From: an uncultured Elusimicrobia bacterium
GTDB taxonomy: Bacteria; Elusimicrobiota; Elusimicrobia; Elusimicrobiales; UBA9959
Direction of reading: 5' to 3'
Length of the DNA stretch: 48,185 nt
Assembly: GCA_903867985.1 (NCBI GenBank)
Contig: CAIPTO010000101.1
Location: forward strand, 1 to 48,185
The notes beneath the pieces were generated by a model. The model was not told the origin of the DNA. It did no database searches and saw only the letters and a program-made list of their open reading frames with translations. This document shows, piece after piece, positions 1 to 8,846 of the stretch. The translations under genes were made by a program, and so were the position numbers. How positions within the stretch are numbered: position 1 is the first letter of the stretch; every line of letters starts with the position of its first letter.

Positions 1-555
1 AAAGTGGATTCCGTTACAGCCCTTGCGTTCGTAAACACAGACGTTGCGGCCTCGTTCGCCGCGATTACCTGGCTTACGGTAGCCTGGATACTTGAGAAGA
101 AGCCCAAATTCGTGGGGCTTCTTACCGGTTCCATAGCGGGACTCGCCACTATAACGCCCGCCGCAGGCTATGTAACGACCAAATCTGCGGTTTTTATCGG
201 AATTGCGTCAAGTCTGGTCTGTTACATGGCGGTTAACCTTAAGAATAAGCTGGGCTGGGACGACGCGCTTGATGTTTGGGGCGTACACGGAGTTGGAGGA
301 GTGCTTGGCGTGATACTCCTTGGCGTATTCGCCACCACAGCGGTTAACGCCGCCGGGGCGAACGGCCTGTACCACGGTGATCCGGTATTTTTCTTCAAGC
401 AGTTGATCGCTGTGACCGGAACCGCAGTTTACGCCTTTATATTCAGTTACGCAATGTTGTTCCTGATAAACAAGGTCACTCCCGTAAAGACCTCATCGGA
501 AACCGAGGAAATGGGGCTTGACGAGGCGCAACACGGAGAAACTGCCTATCTATAA
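1..555 (+). CDS. amt: Ammonium transporter Amt, C-terminal part
   Basis: This is the C-terminal ~184 residues of an Amt/Rh-family ammonium channel; the reading frame is open to the left edge, so the gene begins outside the window and the GTG at base 4 is only an internal valine. The segment DDALDVWGVHGVGG is the characteristic late Amt signature around the second pore histidine, and at least four hydrophobic membrane spans are visible. A short acidic cytoplasmic tail (SETEEMGLDEAQHGETAYL) follows the last span, as in Amt proteins controlled by GlnK. The protein would conduct ammonium/ammonia across the inner membrane. A hairpin terminator follows 19 bases after the stop. No glnK is seen downstream, so if there is one it lies upstream of the window. 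Confidence 0.95.
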   Translation, partial: KVDSVTALAFVNTDVAASFAAITWLTVAWILEKKPKFVGLLTGSIAGLATITPAAGYVTTKSAVFIGIASSLVCYMAVNLKNKLGWDDALDVWGVHGVGGVLGVILLGVFATTAVNAAGANGLYHGDPVFFFKQLIAVTGTAVYAFIFSYAMLFLINKVTPVKTSSETEEMGLDEAQHGETAYL

Positions 556-573
556 AAGTTAAAGTTCAAAAAC

Positions 574-604
574 AAAGCCCGTCAGCCTACGGCTGACGGG
601 CTTT
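574..604 (+). terminator. Intrinsic terminator after amt
   Basis: A perfect 14-bp inverted repeat (AAAGCCCGTCAGCC / GGCTGACGGGCTTT) with a 3-base loop begins 19 bases after the amt stop. The A-rich left side and CTTT right side make it usable from both strands, which fits its place between convergent genes. The rest of the gap holds only a 14-base palindrome, GTTGCAATTGCAAC at 682-695, of unknown meaning. Confidence 0.85.
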
Positions 605-710
605 ATAACAGGTATACAAAAAGCTGAAAATATTACCCTTACAATGGGACTAGCGCTTTGTTTTGGGACCCGAACCTGCAAGTTGCAATTGCAACCAGAT
701 TAAAGAACGG

Positions 711-1214
711 CTATTTAAATTTATCTATCAAAAAGCTCCCGGCAAAATGGCTTCCTATTATTACCAGTGCGGCAAGACCCATATGCACCAATGCCTCATA
801 GAACGGGTTCTTTTTGCTTTTGTGCTGTATAGCATAGCTCATGCCGGCCAGGACGGCAAAGCCCCATATAATCGAACATAAAACTGCAGTTCTTATCGGG
901 AGAAAAACTATCAGTAGCACAAAGCTTAAGGAAACTCCCAGCCGCGACAGGTAGTTTGTCAGAGTGGCAAGCCACACCTCTTTTCCTGCAATATGCTCCG
1001 ACTCAAGATAGAGATGTATTCCCATAGAATCGGATAAATTGTCAGCTAGTGCTATCACCAATATGCTACCGATGATGCTTGATTTAGGGTGAGCTATACT
1101 GTCCAGCCCGGTAATAAGCGCCAGACTGGTAATGACCGCTGATGTGACCCCGAAAGAGACCTTGGTCTGATAAGGCCGCGCTACCGCATTAACATCGGAG
1201 TTTTTATTTTCCAT
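711..1214 (-). CDS. VIT/CCC1-like small membrane protein
   Basis: A 167-residue integral membrane protein when started at the internal ATG (MENKNSDVN), 23 codons inside the tracked ORF; the upstream extension is polar and proline-rich and looks untranslated. The order of elements resembles the VIT1/CCC1 iron-manganese transporter family: an early glycine-containing span (FGVTSAVITSLALITG), a second span ending in ADNLSDSMGIHLYLESE, similar to the family's SM-x-G-x-Y-L-x-x-x-E pattern, then three hydrophobic segments. The soluble metal-binding insert between spans is short or absent. I infer membrane transport, perhaps of a divalent cation, but the family call rests on pattern memory only. It converges on amt and has no obvious Shine-Dalgarno site. 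Confidence 0.65.
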   Translation of the reverse strand: MENKNSDVNAVARPYQTKVSFGVTSAVITSLALITGLDSIAHPKSSIIGSILVIALADNLSDSMGIHLYLESEHIAGKEVWLATLTNYLSRLGVSLSFVLLIVFLPIRTAVLCSIIWGFAVLAGMSYAIQHKSKKNPFYEALVHMGLAALVIIGSHFAGSFLIDKFK

Positions 1215-1309
1215 AATAAAAGAATATTCTGCATTTTTGGGCCCGGATACGGGACTCGGACCGGGTGACTTTGCGGTTCGCAACCTTAAATTTTATTCCG
1301 GCGTTACCT

Positions 1310-3397
1310 TTACTGCTGCAGCTGGGACAAGTCCGCGACATCCTCGAAAAGGCTGACCAGCGAGCCGATAAGGCGGAGCCGGTTTTCCTTCACTTTTGGA
1401 TCCTCAACCATCACCATGACTTTATCAAAAAAACTATCCAGCGCTCCCTTGATGACGACAGTCTCCATCAGGCTTTTTTCATACTCCCGGTTGGCGATAT
1501 GGCCTTTCAACTTGCCTGAAAGGGCTTTGATACCGGAGTAAAGAGCGCGCTCCTCGTCTTTTTCAAAAACCGTTTCGTCCGGACCGGCTGCGGCGGAGTG
1601 TTTGGCCTGTCGGAGGATGTTCTTGGCTCTCTTGAAGGCCATAGCCAGCGCTTCAAAGTCTGGGTTTTTACGCACGACATGCAGGTCATTTATGCGGCGG
1701 CGGCAGTCCAGCAGGTCAGCGTTTTTAATAAAAAATTCCTTAACCGCCTTAACCTCGTCAAAGCGGAAGCCTTTTTCCTCGAACAGAGTTTCGGCCCGCT
1801 GCCAGGTAAAATCCAGCAGCGCGGCAGTGGTCTTTTCTCTGTCAAAACCAGCGGCCTTCGCCGGCAGAAGTTCAAGTGCGCGGCTAAAAGCCTCTTTAAG
1901 CGGCAGCTCCAGGTCATTCTCAAGGATAATTCTGGCCAGACCAAGCGCCTGCCTCCTGAGAGCATGGGGATCTTCGCTGCCGGAAGGAATTAATCCGATC
2001 GCGAAGTCGGCCGCCAGTGTGTCAAGTTTGCCGGCGATGGAAACCACCGAACTTTCTCTGGTGGAGGGGAGCGGCGACTTGGCGCTCATGGGCCAGTAGA
2101 ATTCTCCCACGGCCTTCGCGGCGGTTTCGCTCAAACCGGCATTTTTGGCGTAATAATGGCCCATTACGCCCTGGAGCTCGGTGAACTCACGAACAACATT
2201 GCTTGAAAGATCGGCATAAACCATACGGGAAGCCTTCCTGACCGACTCCGTATCCAGGCCGTGGACCGCAGACGCCAGCCAGCCCGCGAGAGCCTCGACC
2301 CGGCCGGCCTTGTCGAACATTGAACCCAGCTTTTCCTGGAAGGTAACGGTCTTCAGGACGTTCAGCATGTTTTCCATCGGCTCCGTCAGATCGCGCTCAT
2401 AAAAGAATATCGCATCCCTGAAACGCGCTTCCAGAACATTCCGGAAACCCTCTTCCACGTTCTTCTGGCCCTTTGAAACTCCGTCCCGGATACCGACAAA
2501 ATATGGCTGGAGCTTTTTTTTAGAATCGCTGACCGTAAAGAACTTGAGCTGCTTCTTCATCACAAGATGCACCAGCTCCCTGGGAAGTTTGAGAAATTCC
2601 TGGTCGTAAGTTCCGACTACACAGACCGGATATTCCACCAGATAAAGGTTCTCATTGAACAGCTCGGCGTCAGTTTCTACTTCCAGTTTTGTCCTTTTGG
2701 AAACCTGTTCTATCTCCGTTGCCAGAGCCTTGGCGCGCTCCGTATCTTTAACCAGCACATTTGCGTTCTCAAGTATCCGCAGATACTTCTCAGCCGAAGG
2801 AATATTTATAACCCGCGACCCCTTGGCGCTCAGGCCCACGGTAAAACGCCCGGTCTTTATGCCGGCAAAAGAGAAGGCAACTATCTTTTCGCCGTAAAGA
2901 GCCGCCAGACTCCTTATGGGCCGGGCAAAACGCACGCGCGTTTCCTCCCAGACCATGGTCTTGGGAAATTCCAGCGCGCCGATAAGCCTGGGGAATATTT
3001 CTGCCAGAACCTTTGCCGCGGGCCTGGCGGAAATTACCTTAATAGCCACCAGAACTTCGCCTTTTGGAGCGGTCTCAACGGTAAGTTTGTCGGGGGTCGT
3101 CCCCTGTCCTTTCGCGAACCCGGCGCTCTGGGGGGTATAAGCGCCCCCTTCGTCCTTCCAGAATTTTGCCAGCGGCCCCATGACTTTTACTGTCCGTTCC
3201 TCGGATTTTCCCGGCAGGCCGATTATATGGAGAACCAGTCTTTTATAAGTGCCGTAGGCCTTAAGAGTTTCAAAAGGCAGATTTGCTGCGGCCAGAAGTT
3301 CTCGGGCTCCGGCCTCCAACTGCGCTTCGGCGGAAGTTATAAAGCGGGCTGGGATATTCTCGATGCGGATCTCAAGCAAAGCGTCTCGTTTAATCAT
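1310..3397 (-). CDS. glyS: Glycine-tRNA ligase beta subunit
   Basis: The 695-residue beta chain of the alpha2beta2 bacterial glycyl-tRNA synthetase, which recognises tRNA-Gly while the alpha chain activates glycine. The start LLEIRIENIPARFI corresponds to the conserved beginning of GlyS (E-x-x-x-E-E-I-P-A-x-x), the length matches the family (~690), and the C-terminal ~100 residues have the DALR-type anticodon-binding pattern (DSFFDKVMVMVEDPKVKENRL). The ATG at 3397 is preceded by GGAG in GGAGATGGATA. It lies 57 bases after glyQ on the same strand, and the two are presumably one transcript. Nothing is missing. Confidence 0.97.
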   Translation of the reverse strand: MIKRDALLEIRIENIPARFITSAEAQLEAGARELLAAANLPFETLKAYGTYKRLVLHIIGLPGKSEERTVKVMGPLAKFWKDEGGAYTPQSAGFAKGQGTTPDKLTVETAPKGEVLVAIKVISARPAAKVLAEIFPRLIGALEFPKTMVWEETRVRFARPIRSLAALYGEKIVAFSFAGIKTGRFTVGLSAKGSRVINIPSAEKYLRILENANVLVKDTERAKALATEIEQVSKRTKLEVETDAELFNENLYLVEYPVCVVGTYDQEFLKLPRELVHLVMKKQLKFFTVSDSKKKLQPYFVGIRDGVSKGQKNVEEGFRNVLEARFRDAIFFYERDLTEPMENMLNVLKTVTFQEKLGSMFDKAGRVEALAGWLASAVHGLDTESVRKASRMVYADLSSNVVREFTELQGVMGHYYAKNAGLSETAAKAVGEFYWPMSAKSPLPSTRESSVVSIAGKLDTLAADFAIGLIPSGSEDPHALRRQALGLARIILENDLELPLKEAFSRALELLPAKAAGFDREKTTAALLDFTWQRAETLFEEKGFRFDEVKAVKEFFIKNADLLDCRRRINDLHVVRKNPDFEALAMAFKRAKNILRQAKHSAAAGPDETVFEKDEERALYSGIKALSGKLKGHIANREYEKSLMETVVIKGALDSFFDKVMVMVEDPKVKENRLRLIGSLVSLFEDVADLSQLQQ

Positions 3398-3454
3398 TAT
3401 CCATCTCCATTTAAATTAGGTGAACTCCGCGACAAACAATCTGCCGCTTGTTAC

Positions 3455-4333
3455 TTATGCCTGAGTGGCACCTGCCGCACTTATATTCACCGGCTCATTA
3501 GCTTTCACGTGCGCGGCGGCGCAGGCCTTGGCGATATCGCGTATCCTTTTGATCATGCCGACCCTCTCAGAAACGGAAACGGCGCCCCGCGCGTCCATCA
3601 GATTGAACGAGTGAGAGCATTTCATCACCAGGTCGTACGCCGGCAGATAGTGGCCGTTCTTTATCAGTACGAAAATCTCGCGTTCGTAGTCGTCAAAATT
3701 CCTGCGCAGGTTGGGGACATCCGCGTATTCAAAATTATAATGCGAGAACTGCTTTTCCTGGGTCCGGTACATCTCGCCGTAGGTTAGCCGGTCGTTCCAC
3801 ATAAGGTCATAAACGCTTTTTTTCTTCTGCACGAACATCGCCAGACGCTCCAGACCGTACGTGATCTCTACGCTTATCGGATTAAGTTCGAAAGAAGCCA
3901 TCTGCTGGAAATAAGTAAACTGCGTCACCTCCATCCCGTCCAGCCAGACTTCCCAACCTACGCCGGAGGCGCCCAGGGTCGGAGATTCCCAGTCGTCCTC
4001 TATCCAGCGGATATCGTGTTCATCAGCGTTGATGCCGACGGCCTTGAGGGATTTCAGATATATCTGCTGTATGTCTTTTGACGGCGGCTTAATTATTACC
4101 TGGTACTGATAATATTTACCTAATCGGTTGGGGTTCTCTCCGAAGCGCCCGTCTCCGGGCCGACGGCAGGGTTCGACGTAGGCCACACGATTAGGCTTAG
4201 AGGTGAGCGAACCGAAAAAAGTGGCTGGGTTAAAAGTGCCGGCGCCTTTTTCCAGATCGTAAGGCTGTATTATGGCGCAGCCCTGCTTGGCCCAATACTG
4301 GTCAAATTTGAGTATGATGTCCTGAAAATTCAC
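3455..4333 (-). CDS. glyQ: Glycine-tRNA ligase alpha subunit
   Basis: The 292-residue alpha chain of heterotetrameric glycyl-tRNA synthetase, a class II catalytic subunit. The start [19 protein letters not shown] and the blocks [33 protein letters not shown] and [19 protein letters not shown] are nearly invariant in GlyQ. The start codon is GTG, supported by a strong GGAGG eight bases upstream; the ORF track writes it as Met. The order recO-glyQ-glyS is common in bacteria. The split GlyRS, rather than the single-chain eukaryote/archaea-type enzyme, is typical of most bacterial phyla. Confidence 0.98.
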   Translation of the reverse strand: MNFQDIILKFDQYWAKQGCAIIQPYDLEKGAGTFNPATFFGSLTSKPNRVAYVEPCRRPGDGRFGENPNRLGKYYQYQVIIKPPSKDIQQIYLKSLKAVGINADEHDIRWIEDDWESPTLGASGVGWEVWLDGMEVTQFTYFQQMASFELNPISVEITYGLERLAMFVQKKKSVYDLMWNDRLTYGEMYRTQEKQFSHYNFEYADVPNLRRNFDDYEREIFVLIKNGHYLPAYDLVMKCSHSFNLMDARGAVSVSERVGMIKRIRDIAKACAAAHVKANEPVNISAAGATQA

Positions 4334-4416
4334 GATTATAACCTCCGCAACGAAATTATTACAGGTATATTATACCGAAAACTGCGCCCGGAATGATAAA
4401 GCCGTGAAACTGGCAC

Positions 4417-4452
4417 CGCCGCGCTGTCTTGCTGTCGTACTGCCGCGCTAAA
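4417..4452. repeat. GACAGCAA-family degenerate repeat, glyQ-recO spacer
   Basis: A low-complexity block of GCCGCGCT and TGTCTTGC words that begins in the spacer and runs over the recO stop codon (TAG at 4448-4450). Its 20-base core (4423-4442) is identical to a segment inside the UDG coding region at 46936-46955. Related blocks lie at 5266-5304 and 35163-35199. Confidence 0.7.
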
Positions 4453-5155
4453 CAAATTCAAGCGTTTTAAGCTGCTGATTGAGCTGTTCCGAAAAAAATC
4501 TTTTCAGGAGATTATCGAGGTAATCCATTGCCTGTGGCTGCGCCGCCAGGGCATGGACATCGGACCATGTTCCGTCATGCAAGGTTTCCCAGAGCCTGGA
4601 GTCCAACCCTACCGAACTGTGCTTAAACCCGAAGCCCGCGGTCTCCAGTGCGCGCAGAGTGAAGGCCCGGCGCATCCATGGGGATATTCCGGCTAATTTT
4701 GGTTCGCAACTGACGCCAATTGGCGCAAGGGCAGCGCCCGGGTATTCTGTTCCGCGGCCAAAAGAGCAGGCCGGAACGCCATCCAGATTTTGAAGCGCCC
4801 CCAACAAAAGTTCGTATTTCTCCGGACTGGGCTGATGGGAGGGGGTAAGCTTGTTAACAACTTCACAGAAATATAAAGCGGTGAACAGGCTATCAGTATT
4901 CAGCCGGATGCTGGGGAAGACGGAAAGGGAACTGCCGCCCGTACAGACGGGGAAATTGGATCCGTTCTTAAGATAAAAGCGATAGTCGCCCCAGCTGACC
5001 GGCTCCGAAAGAGCCCGGAGCTTCCCCTTGGAAAGGCGCACGCTTTTGAAATTGACTTCAAGCTTACCCCTGTCCTTGGTGAAAACAGTTACTATGCGGT
5101 CGTTCTCGCGCAGCGGCCTGCGCCACAAAACAATGCCGTAATCACAGAAAATCAT
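4448..5155 (-). CDS. recO: DNA repair protein RecO
   Basis: A 235-residue protein with the RecO pattern: an N-terminal OB-fold (DYGIVLWRRPLRENDRIVTVFTKDRGKLEV, residues ~5-34) followed by a helical domain. RecO anneals ssDNA and, with RecR, loads RecA onto SSB-coated gaps. The four-cysteine zinc cluster of some RecO proteins (C-x2-C...C-x2-C) is not present; only scattered cysteines are seen. Sequence beyond the OB-fold is diverged, so the call leans on the N-terminus and on the conserved position before glyQ. The ATG lacks a Shine-Dalgarno sequence and an AT-rich stretch adjoins it, so the transcript may have a very short leader. It is divergent from rpmH. Confidence 0.85.
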   Translation of the reverse strand: MIFCDYGIVLWRRPLRENDRIVTVFTKDRGKLEVNFKSVRLSKGKLRALSEPVSWGDYRFYLKNGSNFPVCTGGSSLSVFPSIRLNTDSLFTALYFCEVVNKLTPSHQPSPEKYELLLGALQNLDGVPACSFGRGTEYPGAALAPIGVSCEPKLAGISPWMRRAFTLRALETAGFGFKHSSVGLDSRLWETLHDGTWSDVHALAAQPQAMDYLDNLLKRFFSEQLNQQLKTLEFV

Positions 5156-5265
5156 AATGATATATTAGCAATTTACCTTACGGCAAATCGCGCGACAGCA
5201 GATAGCGCTACACTGCAAATAAGCAATTTTTACAAATTTTCCCTGCTGTTATGTATTCGGTTTCT

Positions 5266-5304
5266 TCTGCTGTCCCGCTGCCGCGCTGTCTTGCTATCTG
5301 CCAC
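5266..5304. repeat. GACAGCAA-family degenerate repeat, recO-rpmH spacer
   Basis: The block CTGCTGTCCCGCTGCCGCG followed by CTGTCTTGCTATCTGCC contains the GCCGCGCTGTCTT word found at 4417 and 35163. It sits between divergent recO and rpmH, upstream of the rpmH -35 box. Confidence 0.65.
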
Positions 5305-5311
5305 TTGCCCT

Positions 5312-5340
5312 TTGTCTTTTGTATATTTATTTAATATAAT
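5312..5340 (+). promoter_or_regulatory. Predicted sigma70 promoter of rpmH
   Basis: TTGTCT, a 17-base spacer and a perfect TATAAT. The predicted start of transcription is about base 5347, only ~3 bases before the rpmH ATG, so the mRNA would be almost leaderless. Confidence 0.7.
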
Positions 5341-5349
5341 TAACACACT

Positions 5350-5487
5350 ATGCTACCTACATACAGACCAAATGTCAGAAGAAGAAAAAAGACTCTCGGT
5401 TTTCGCGCAAAAATGAAAACCGCGGGCGGAAGAAAAACTTTAGCTAGAAGACGCGCGAAAGGGCGATGGCATCTCATTCCCGACTAG
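5350..5487 (+). CDS. rpmH: 50S ribosomal protein bL34
   Basis: A 45-residue very basic protein too short for the ORF track. It begins [19 protein letters not shown] and continues [19 protein letters not shown], the standard bL34 sequence apart from small changes; TAG stops at 5485-5487. bL34 is a late-assembling 50S protein. The order rpmH-rnpA-yidD-yidC is one of the most conserved in bacteria. No Shine-Dalgarno site precedes the ATG, and the promoter predicts an almost leaderless transcript. The C-terminal WHLIPD extends slightly beyond the usual ending. Confidence 0.97.
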   Translation: MLPTYRPNVRRRKKTLGFRAKMKTAGGRKTLARRRAKGRWHLIPD

Positions 5488-5515
5488 ACGCTTGCGCGTT
5501 TATCGGCGTCGTTGA

Positions 5516-5914
5516 ATGAAAAAGTTTTCTTTTACCAGGAACGCACGCCTGCGCTGCCGGAAAATCTTTGATTTCGTATTTAGCGAAGGGGAAAAATCCT
5601 CCACGCGCGACTTAGTGATGTGGGCCTGCGTGCCGGGCCTGAATAAAGCCGGGGCAAAAGCGCCAGGCCTTATCGCAAACGGCGGCAGAAGATTAGGCCT
5701 CGTCATCAGCAAAAAGACCGGCGGCGCGGTACAGCGCAACAGACTTAAGAGGCTTCTGCGGGAAGCCTACAGGCTGTCAAAGTACGATCTGCTGGACGGA
5801 GCGCACATAATAGTATATCCGAAAGCCGGATGCGCTATAAACAACCTTTTAGAGGCCCGGAAAGCGCTGAGCGCGATCTGGGCAAGAGCGAAGATAAAAA
5901 ATGCGGAGCGATAA
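5516..5914 (+). CDS. rnpA: Ribonuclease P protein component
   Basis: A 132-residue basic protein that helps the RNase P RNA cleave 5' leaders from pre-tRNAs. The RNR signature is clear ([15 protein letters not shown], residues ~72-86), and the N-terminal block [17 protein letters not shown] forms the leader-binding face with conserved aromatic residues. The insertion [19 protein letters not shown] is ordinary for the family. The gene starts 28 bases after rpmH and overlaps yidD by 14 bases, so they are surely cotranscribed. Confidence 0.96.
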   Translation: MKKFSFTRNARLRCRKIFDFVFSEGEKSSTRDLVMWACVPGLNKAGAKAPGLIANGGRRLGLVISKKTGGAVQRNRLKRLLREAYRLSKYDLLDGAHIIVYPKAGCAINNLLEARKALSAIWARAKIKNAER

Positions 5915-6191
5915 AAACGCCCTAGGAAAGGCCGCGGACGCGGCTCAGACAGCGTACAGACTTTTCAGACCACTACTGGGGCCTCGCGCCTGCAGATTTC
6001 ACCCGACCTGTTCCGAATATAGTTTCCAATCCTTTAAAACGCATGGCTTGTTCAGGGGCGCTTTTTTAAGCGCCGCGAGAATCCTCCGTTGCCATCCGTG
6101 GAATCCGGGCGGATATGACCCCGTGCCGTCGTTATCACAACATACGTCCGCCGCAGACTTAAATATCGCAAATATCAGGGAGACAAATTAA
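5901..6191 (+). CDS. yidD: Membrane protein insertion efficiency factor YidD
   Basis: A 96-residue protein with the complete YidD core: [31 protein letters not shown] and [16 protein letters not shown], including the three conserved cysteines. YidD is a small membrane-associated factor thought to help YidC insert proteins. The start lies inside the rnpA 3' end and the stop overlaps the yidC start by one base (TAATG), which suggests translational coupling across the three genes. Confidence 0.96.
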   Translation: MRSDKNALGKAADAAQTAYRLFRPLLGPRACRFHPTCSEYSFQSFKTHGLFRGAFLSAARILRCHPWNPGGYDPVPSLSQHTSAADLNIANIRETN

Positions 6192-7765
6192 TGCAGAAGA
6201 ACCTCGTGCTGGCAGTCGTGCTGTCCTCAGCGGTGTATATAGCATGGTACTCCTATATAGGAAAGCGGCCGATGCTCAATCCAGCCTCCGCGTCCACGGC
6301 ACAGTCGCAGCAAAGCGCCCCTGCGACGTCCGCCGCCACAGCCCTCAATGTTTCAGGGCAATCAACGGCGGCCGCAGCCTCCGGCCCGCTGGAAGCTGAC
6401 TGGGCTAAACGCTCCGTGGAACTCAGCCTTAATAAGGCCACCTACGCCTTCCACCCGGCCGGCGCCTCAATAAAGAGCGTGGTTTATCAGGGGCCTGTGT
6501 CCCCTGTCGAACTTGTAAAAGATCCCTCTCCGGGCTTTCTCAGCTCTTTTGACGACCTCACCTTCACCCTCAAAAGCAAAACCACCGACAGCGTAACCTT
6601 CGAAGCCCGCGCCGCCAACGGCGTAACTATAATCAAGAAATTTATCCTTAACGGAGAGGATAAGATAAATCTGCTTGAGATAACAGCGGTGAACCCTTCC
6701 GCCGCCCCTGCAGTATTCGCGGCTTGGAACCTTAAGCTGGGCCCCGGACTCGGCACTGTCAAAAGCGAAGAAAAAGAAAACCCCTCTCTTTGGAAGGCTC
6801 AATACACGTTTCAGGAAGAGGGTAAAAAGTTCCCGACCATAAAAACCATCAAGGAGAACCAGAAGGCCGGGTCCTGGATCTGGGCCGGCGTGGATAACAG
6901 GTACTTCCTGGCCGCCGTGCTGGGAGGGGACCTGAAACGCGACGCTCTTAATATCTCCATGCCGGAGATCGGAGGAAAGAAAGCGCCCCTCTTGTCTATG
7001 CCATTCGAAGCGGAACTGCTGGCGCCCCGGGAAACCCGCGTCTGGCGCGTGGAGTTTTATATTGGGCCCAAGGACTATAAACTGCTCCAGGCGTTAGGGC
7101 ACGGCCTTGACCGCTCCGTGAATTTCGGTTTTTTCTCCCCGCTTGCAAAAATAGCCAATTCGGCACTGGACTATTTCCACAAACTAACCGGGAATTACGG
7201 CGTTGCCATCGTCATAATAAGCGTTCTCCTGCAGATACTTATTTTTCCGCTGAGCTGGAAATCCTACAAAGCCATGGCCGTCATGAAAAAAATCCAGCCG
7301 GAGATGCAGGCCATCCAGGCCCGCTACAAGGCGGACCCCAAGCGCATGAACACGGAAGTCATGGAACTTTACAAGCGGCACGGCACCAACCCGCTGGGCG
7401 GTTGTCTGCCGATGCTCCTGCAAATCCCCATTTTCTTCTCGCTTTTCACGGCGCTGCGCAATTCATGGCCTCTGCACGGCGCGCCCTTTATCTTCTGGAT
7501 AAAGGACCTGTCGGCAAAAGATCCGTACTATATCCTGCCGCTTGTCATGGGCGGCATCATGTTCCTGCAGCAGCATCTGAACCCGCAAACAGGCGGCGAC
7601 CCCGCTCAGGCGGCCATGATGAAGTGGATGCCGGTTGTATTCACCTTTATGTTCCTGACCTTTCCGTCGGGACTGGTGCTTTATTGGCTGATAAACAGCA
7701 TCTGGGGCTTCGCGCAGACTATGATTTTACAGAAACAACAGGCGTTGAAAGATAAAGCCTATTAG
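6191..7765 (+). CDS. yidC: Membrane protein insertase YidC
   Basis: A 524-residue insertase that folds and inserts inner-membrane proteins with or without SecYEG. An N-terminal signal-anchor span (residues ~4-20) is followed by an Ala/Ser/Thr-rich linker and a large periplasmic beta-sandwich domain (~70-305). The conserved 60KD_IMP core covers ~330-510, with the first core span at YGVAIVIISVLLQILIFPLSW and the basic coiled-coil loop KAMAVMKKIQPEMQAIQARY. The large periplasmic domain is the form typical of diderm bacteria, absent from most Gram-positive YidC proteins. The start ATG overlaps the yidD stop. Confidence 0.98.
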   Translation: MQKNLVLAVVLSSAVYIAWYSYIGKRPMLNPASASTAQSQQSAPATSAATALNVSGQSTAAAASGPLEADWAKRSVELSLNKATYAFHPAGASIKSVVYQGPVSPVELVKDPSPGFLSSFDDLTFTLKSKTTDSVTFEARAANGVTIIKKFILNGEDKINLLEITAVNPSAAPAVFAAWNLKLGPGLGTVKSEEKENPSLWKAQYTFQEEGKKFPTIKTIKENQKAGSWIWAGVDNRYFLAAVLGGDLKRDALNISMPEIGGKKAPLLSMPFEAELLAPRETRVWRVEFYIGPKDYKLLQALGHGLDRSVNFGFFSPLAKIANSALDYFHKLTGNYGVAIVIISVLLQILIFPLSWKSYKAMAVMKKIQPEMQAIQARYKADPKRMNTEVMELYKRHGTNPLGGCLPMLLQIPIFFSLFTALRNSWPLHGAPFIFWIKDLSAKDPYYILPLVMGGIMFLQQHLNPQTGGDPAQAAMMKWMPVVFTFMFLTFPSGLVLYWLINSIWGFAQTMILQKQQALKDKAY

Positions 7766-7805
7766 AACAGGCTGAATTTTACACACAGTATCGGAGGAAC
7801 AAAAA

Positions 7806-8708
7806 ATGAAAGAAACAAAAGTAGAAGCTAAGACCATACAGGACGCCGTCGAGATAGGCCTCATAGAACTGGGCCTCAGACGCGATCAGGTTGAAGTTGT
7901 AGTAGTGAGCGAGGGAACAAAAGGTTTCCTCGGTTTAGGCGCGAAAAAAGCCTGCGTAATGCTGCGCGAGAAAAAATGGACCGGAGGCGGTCATCATGAA
8001 GAGCGCGACACCCGTCGCGAACGCCCCTCCTCTGGCCGCGGCAGAAGCGACGGCCCCCGCCGCGACGGAGGTCCCAGACGCGACAGATATGACGCAAGAC
8101 CCCGCCCCGCGCGAACGCCCCAGGACAGGCCTTACCAGGAGAGACGCCCCGACGCCGGTTACGCGAGACGGCCCGACGCTGTCTACCAGGATATCAGCCT
8201 GGCCATGGAAGCCGTGCAGGCGCCGGAAGATCCCATGGAACACGCGAAGTTGGCGCTGACAACAACCCTTAAACTAATGGGCCTTGAAGCCAGCATCACT
8301 GACACCAGGCACGACGCCGCGGAGGGGATCATATCCATGAAGTTCGACTCTCCTGACGCGACCGTATTCACCGCCGAGAACGCCAGAGGCCTGCAGTCCC
8401 TCCAGTTCCTTATCAACTCCATAATCAACAAAAACCGCAAGAACCGGATATCTGTCAGGATAGATACCGCCGACTACTGGAACAAAAAGGAAGAGGAACT
8501 CGCGCTGAAAATGGAAGCGGTCGTAAAGGATGTTATCGGAACCGCCCGCCCCTACCGTCTGGAGCCGATGTCCGCGCCTTTGCGCAAATTCGTGCACAGC
8601 CTGATAAAGGCCAAGTATCCGGAAGTGGAGACGCTTTCGGAAGGCGAAGGCAAATGGCGTAAGGTCGTAATACGGCCGGTTACGCAGAAAGAAACCGCGC
8701 AGCAATAA
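7806..8708 (+). CDS. khpB: RNA-binding protein KhpB/Jag
   Basis: A 300-residue protein with the three-part Jag layout: an N-terminal Jag_N domain (residues 1-~55, ending GTKGFLGLGAKKACVML), a disordered linker very rich in Arg, Asp, Gly and Pro (~58-130), and a C-terminal KH domain followed by R3H (~145-300). KhpB proteins bind many small RNAs and mRNAs and affect cell division and wall synthesis. GGAGG precedes the ATG by eight bases. The RGG-like linker is longer than usual and could be a second RNA-contact or condensate-prone segment. It follows yidC by 40 bases, the standard place. Confidence 0.92.
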   Translation: MKETKVEAKTIQDAVEIGLIELGLRRDQVEVVVVSEGTKGFLGLGAKKACVMLREKKWTGGGHHEERDTRRERPSSGRGRSDGPRRDGGPRRDRYDARPRPARTPQDRPYQERRPDAGYARRPDAVYQDISLAMEAVQAPEDPMEHAKLALTTTLKLMGLEASITDTRHDAAEGIISMKFDSPDATVFTAENARGLQSLQFLINSIINKNRKNRISVRIDTADYWNKKEEELALKMEAVVKDVIGTARPYRLEPMSAPLRKFVHSLIKAKYPEVETLSEGEGKWRKVVIRPVTQKETAQQ

Positions 8709-8746
8709 TCGGGATAGTGACTGGTGCAAAGCACAATTCGGTGAAC

Positions 8747-8846
8747 AAGCGGATAGTGCAGAGTTGAGAGTGCAGAGTAAACAGCGCAGGGTGCCGGTAC
8801 CCTCCTTATAAACTCGCCACTAGCCACTCGCACTATCCGCTTTTTT
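8747..8846 (+). terminator. Long inverted repeat with T-tract, khpB-mnmE spacer
   Basis: Perfect 13-base arms AAGCGGATAGTGC (8747-8759) and GCACTATCCGCTT (8830-8842) are followed by T residues to 8846. The 70-base loop has its own short stem (GGGT/ACCC) and heptad-like words ACTCGCC, ACTAGCC, ACTCGCA. The T-tract makes a terminator or attenuator plausible, immediately before the mnmE start. Confidence 0.6.

Noticed and set aside
2567-3787. 406-aa plus-strand ORF
   Set aside because: It lies antisense to glyS and glyQ, both with full family motifs, and has no recognisable domain.
5156-5349. Origin of replication in the recO-rpmH gap
   Set aside because: rpmH often neighbours oriC, but no TTATCCACA-like boxes are visible and dnaA is absent.
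7935-8259. ORFs in both directions over the khpB linker
   Set aside because: They come from the Arg/Asp/Gly-rich linker sequence, which is open in several frames; khpB has both flanking domains in one frame.
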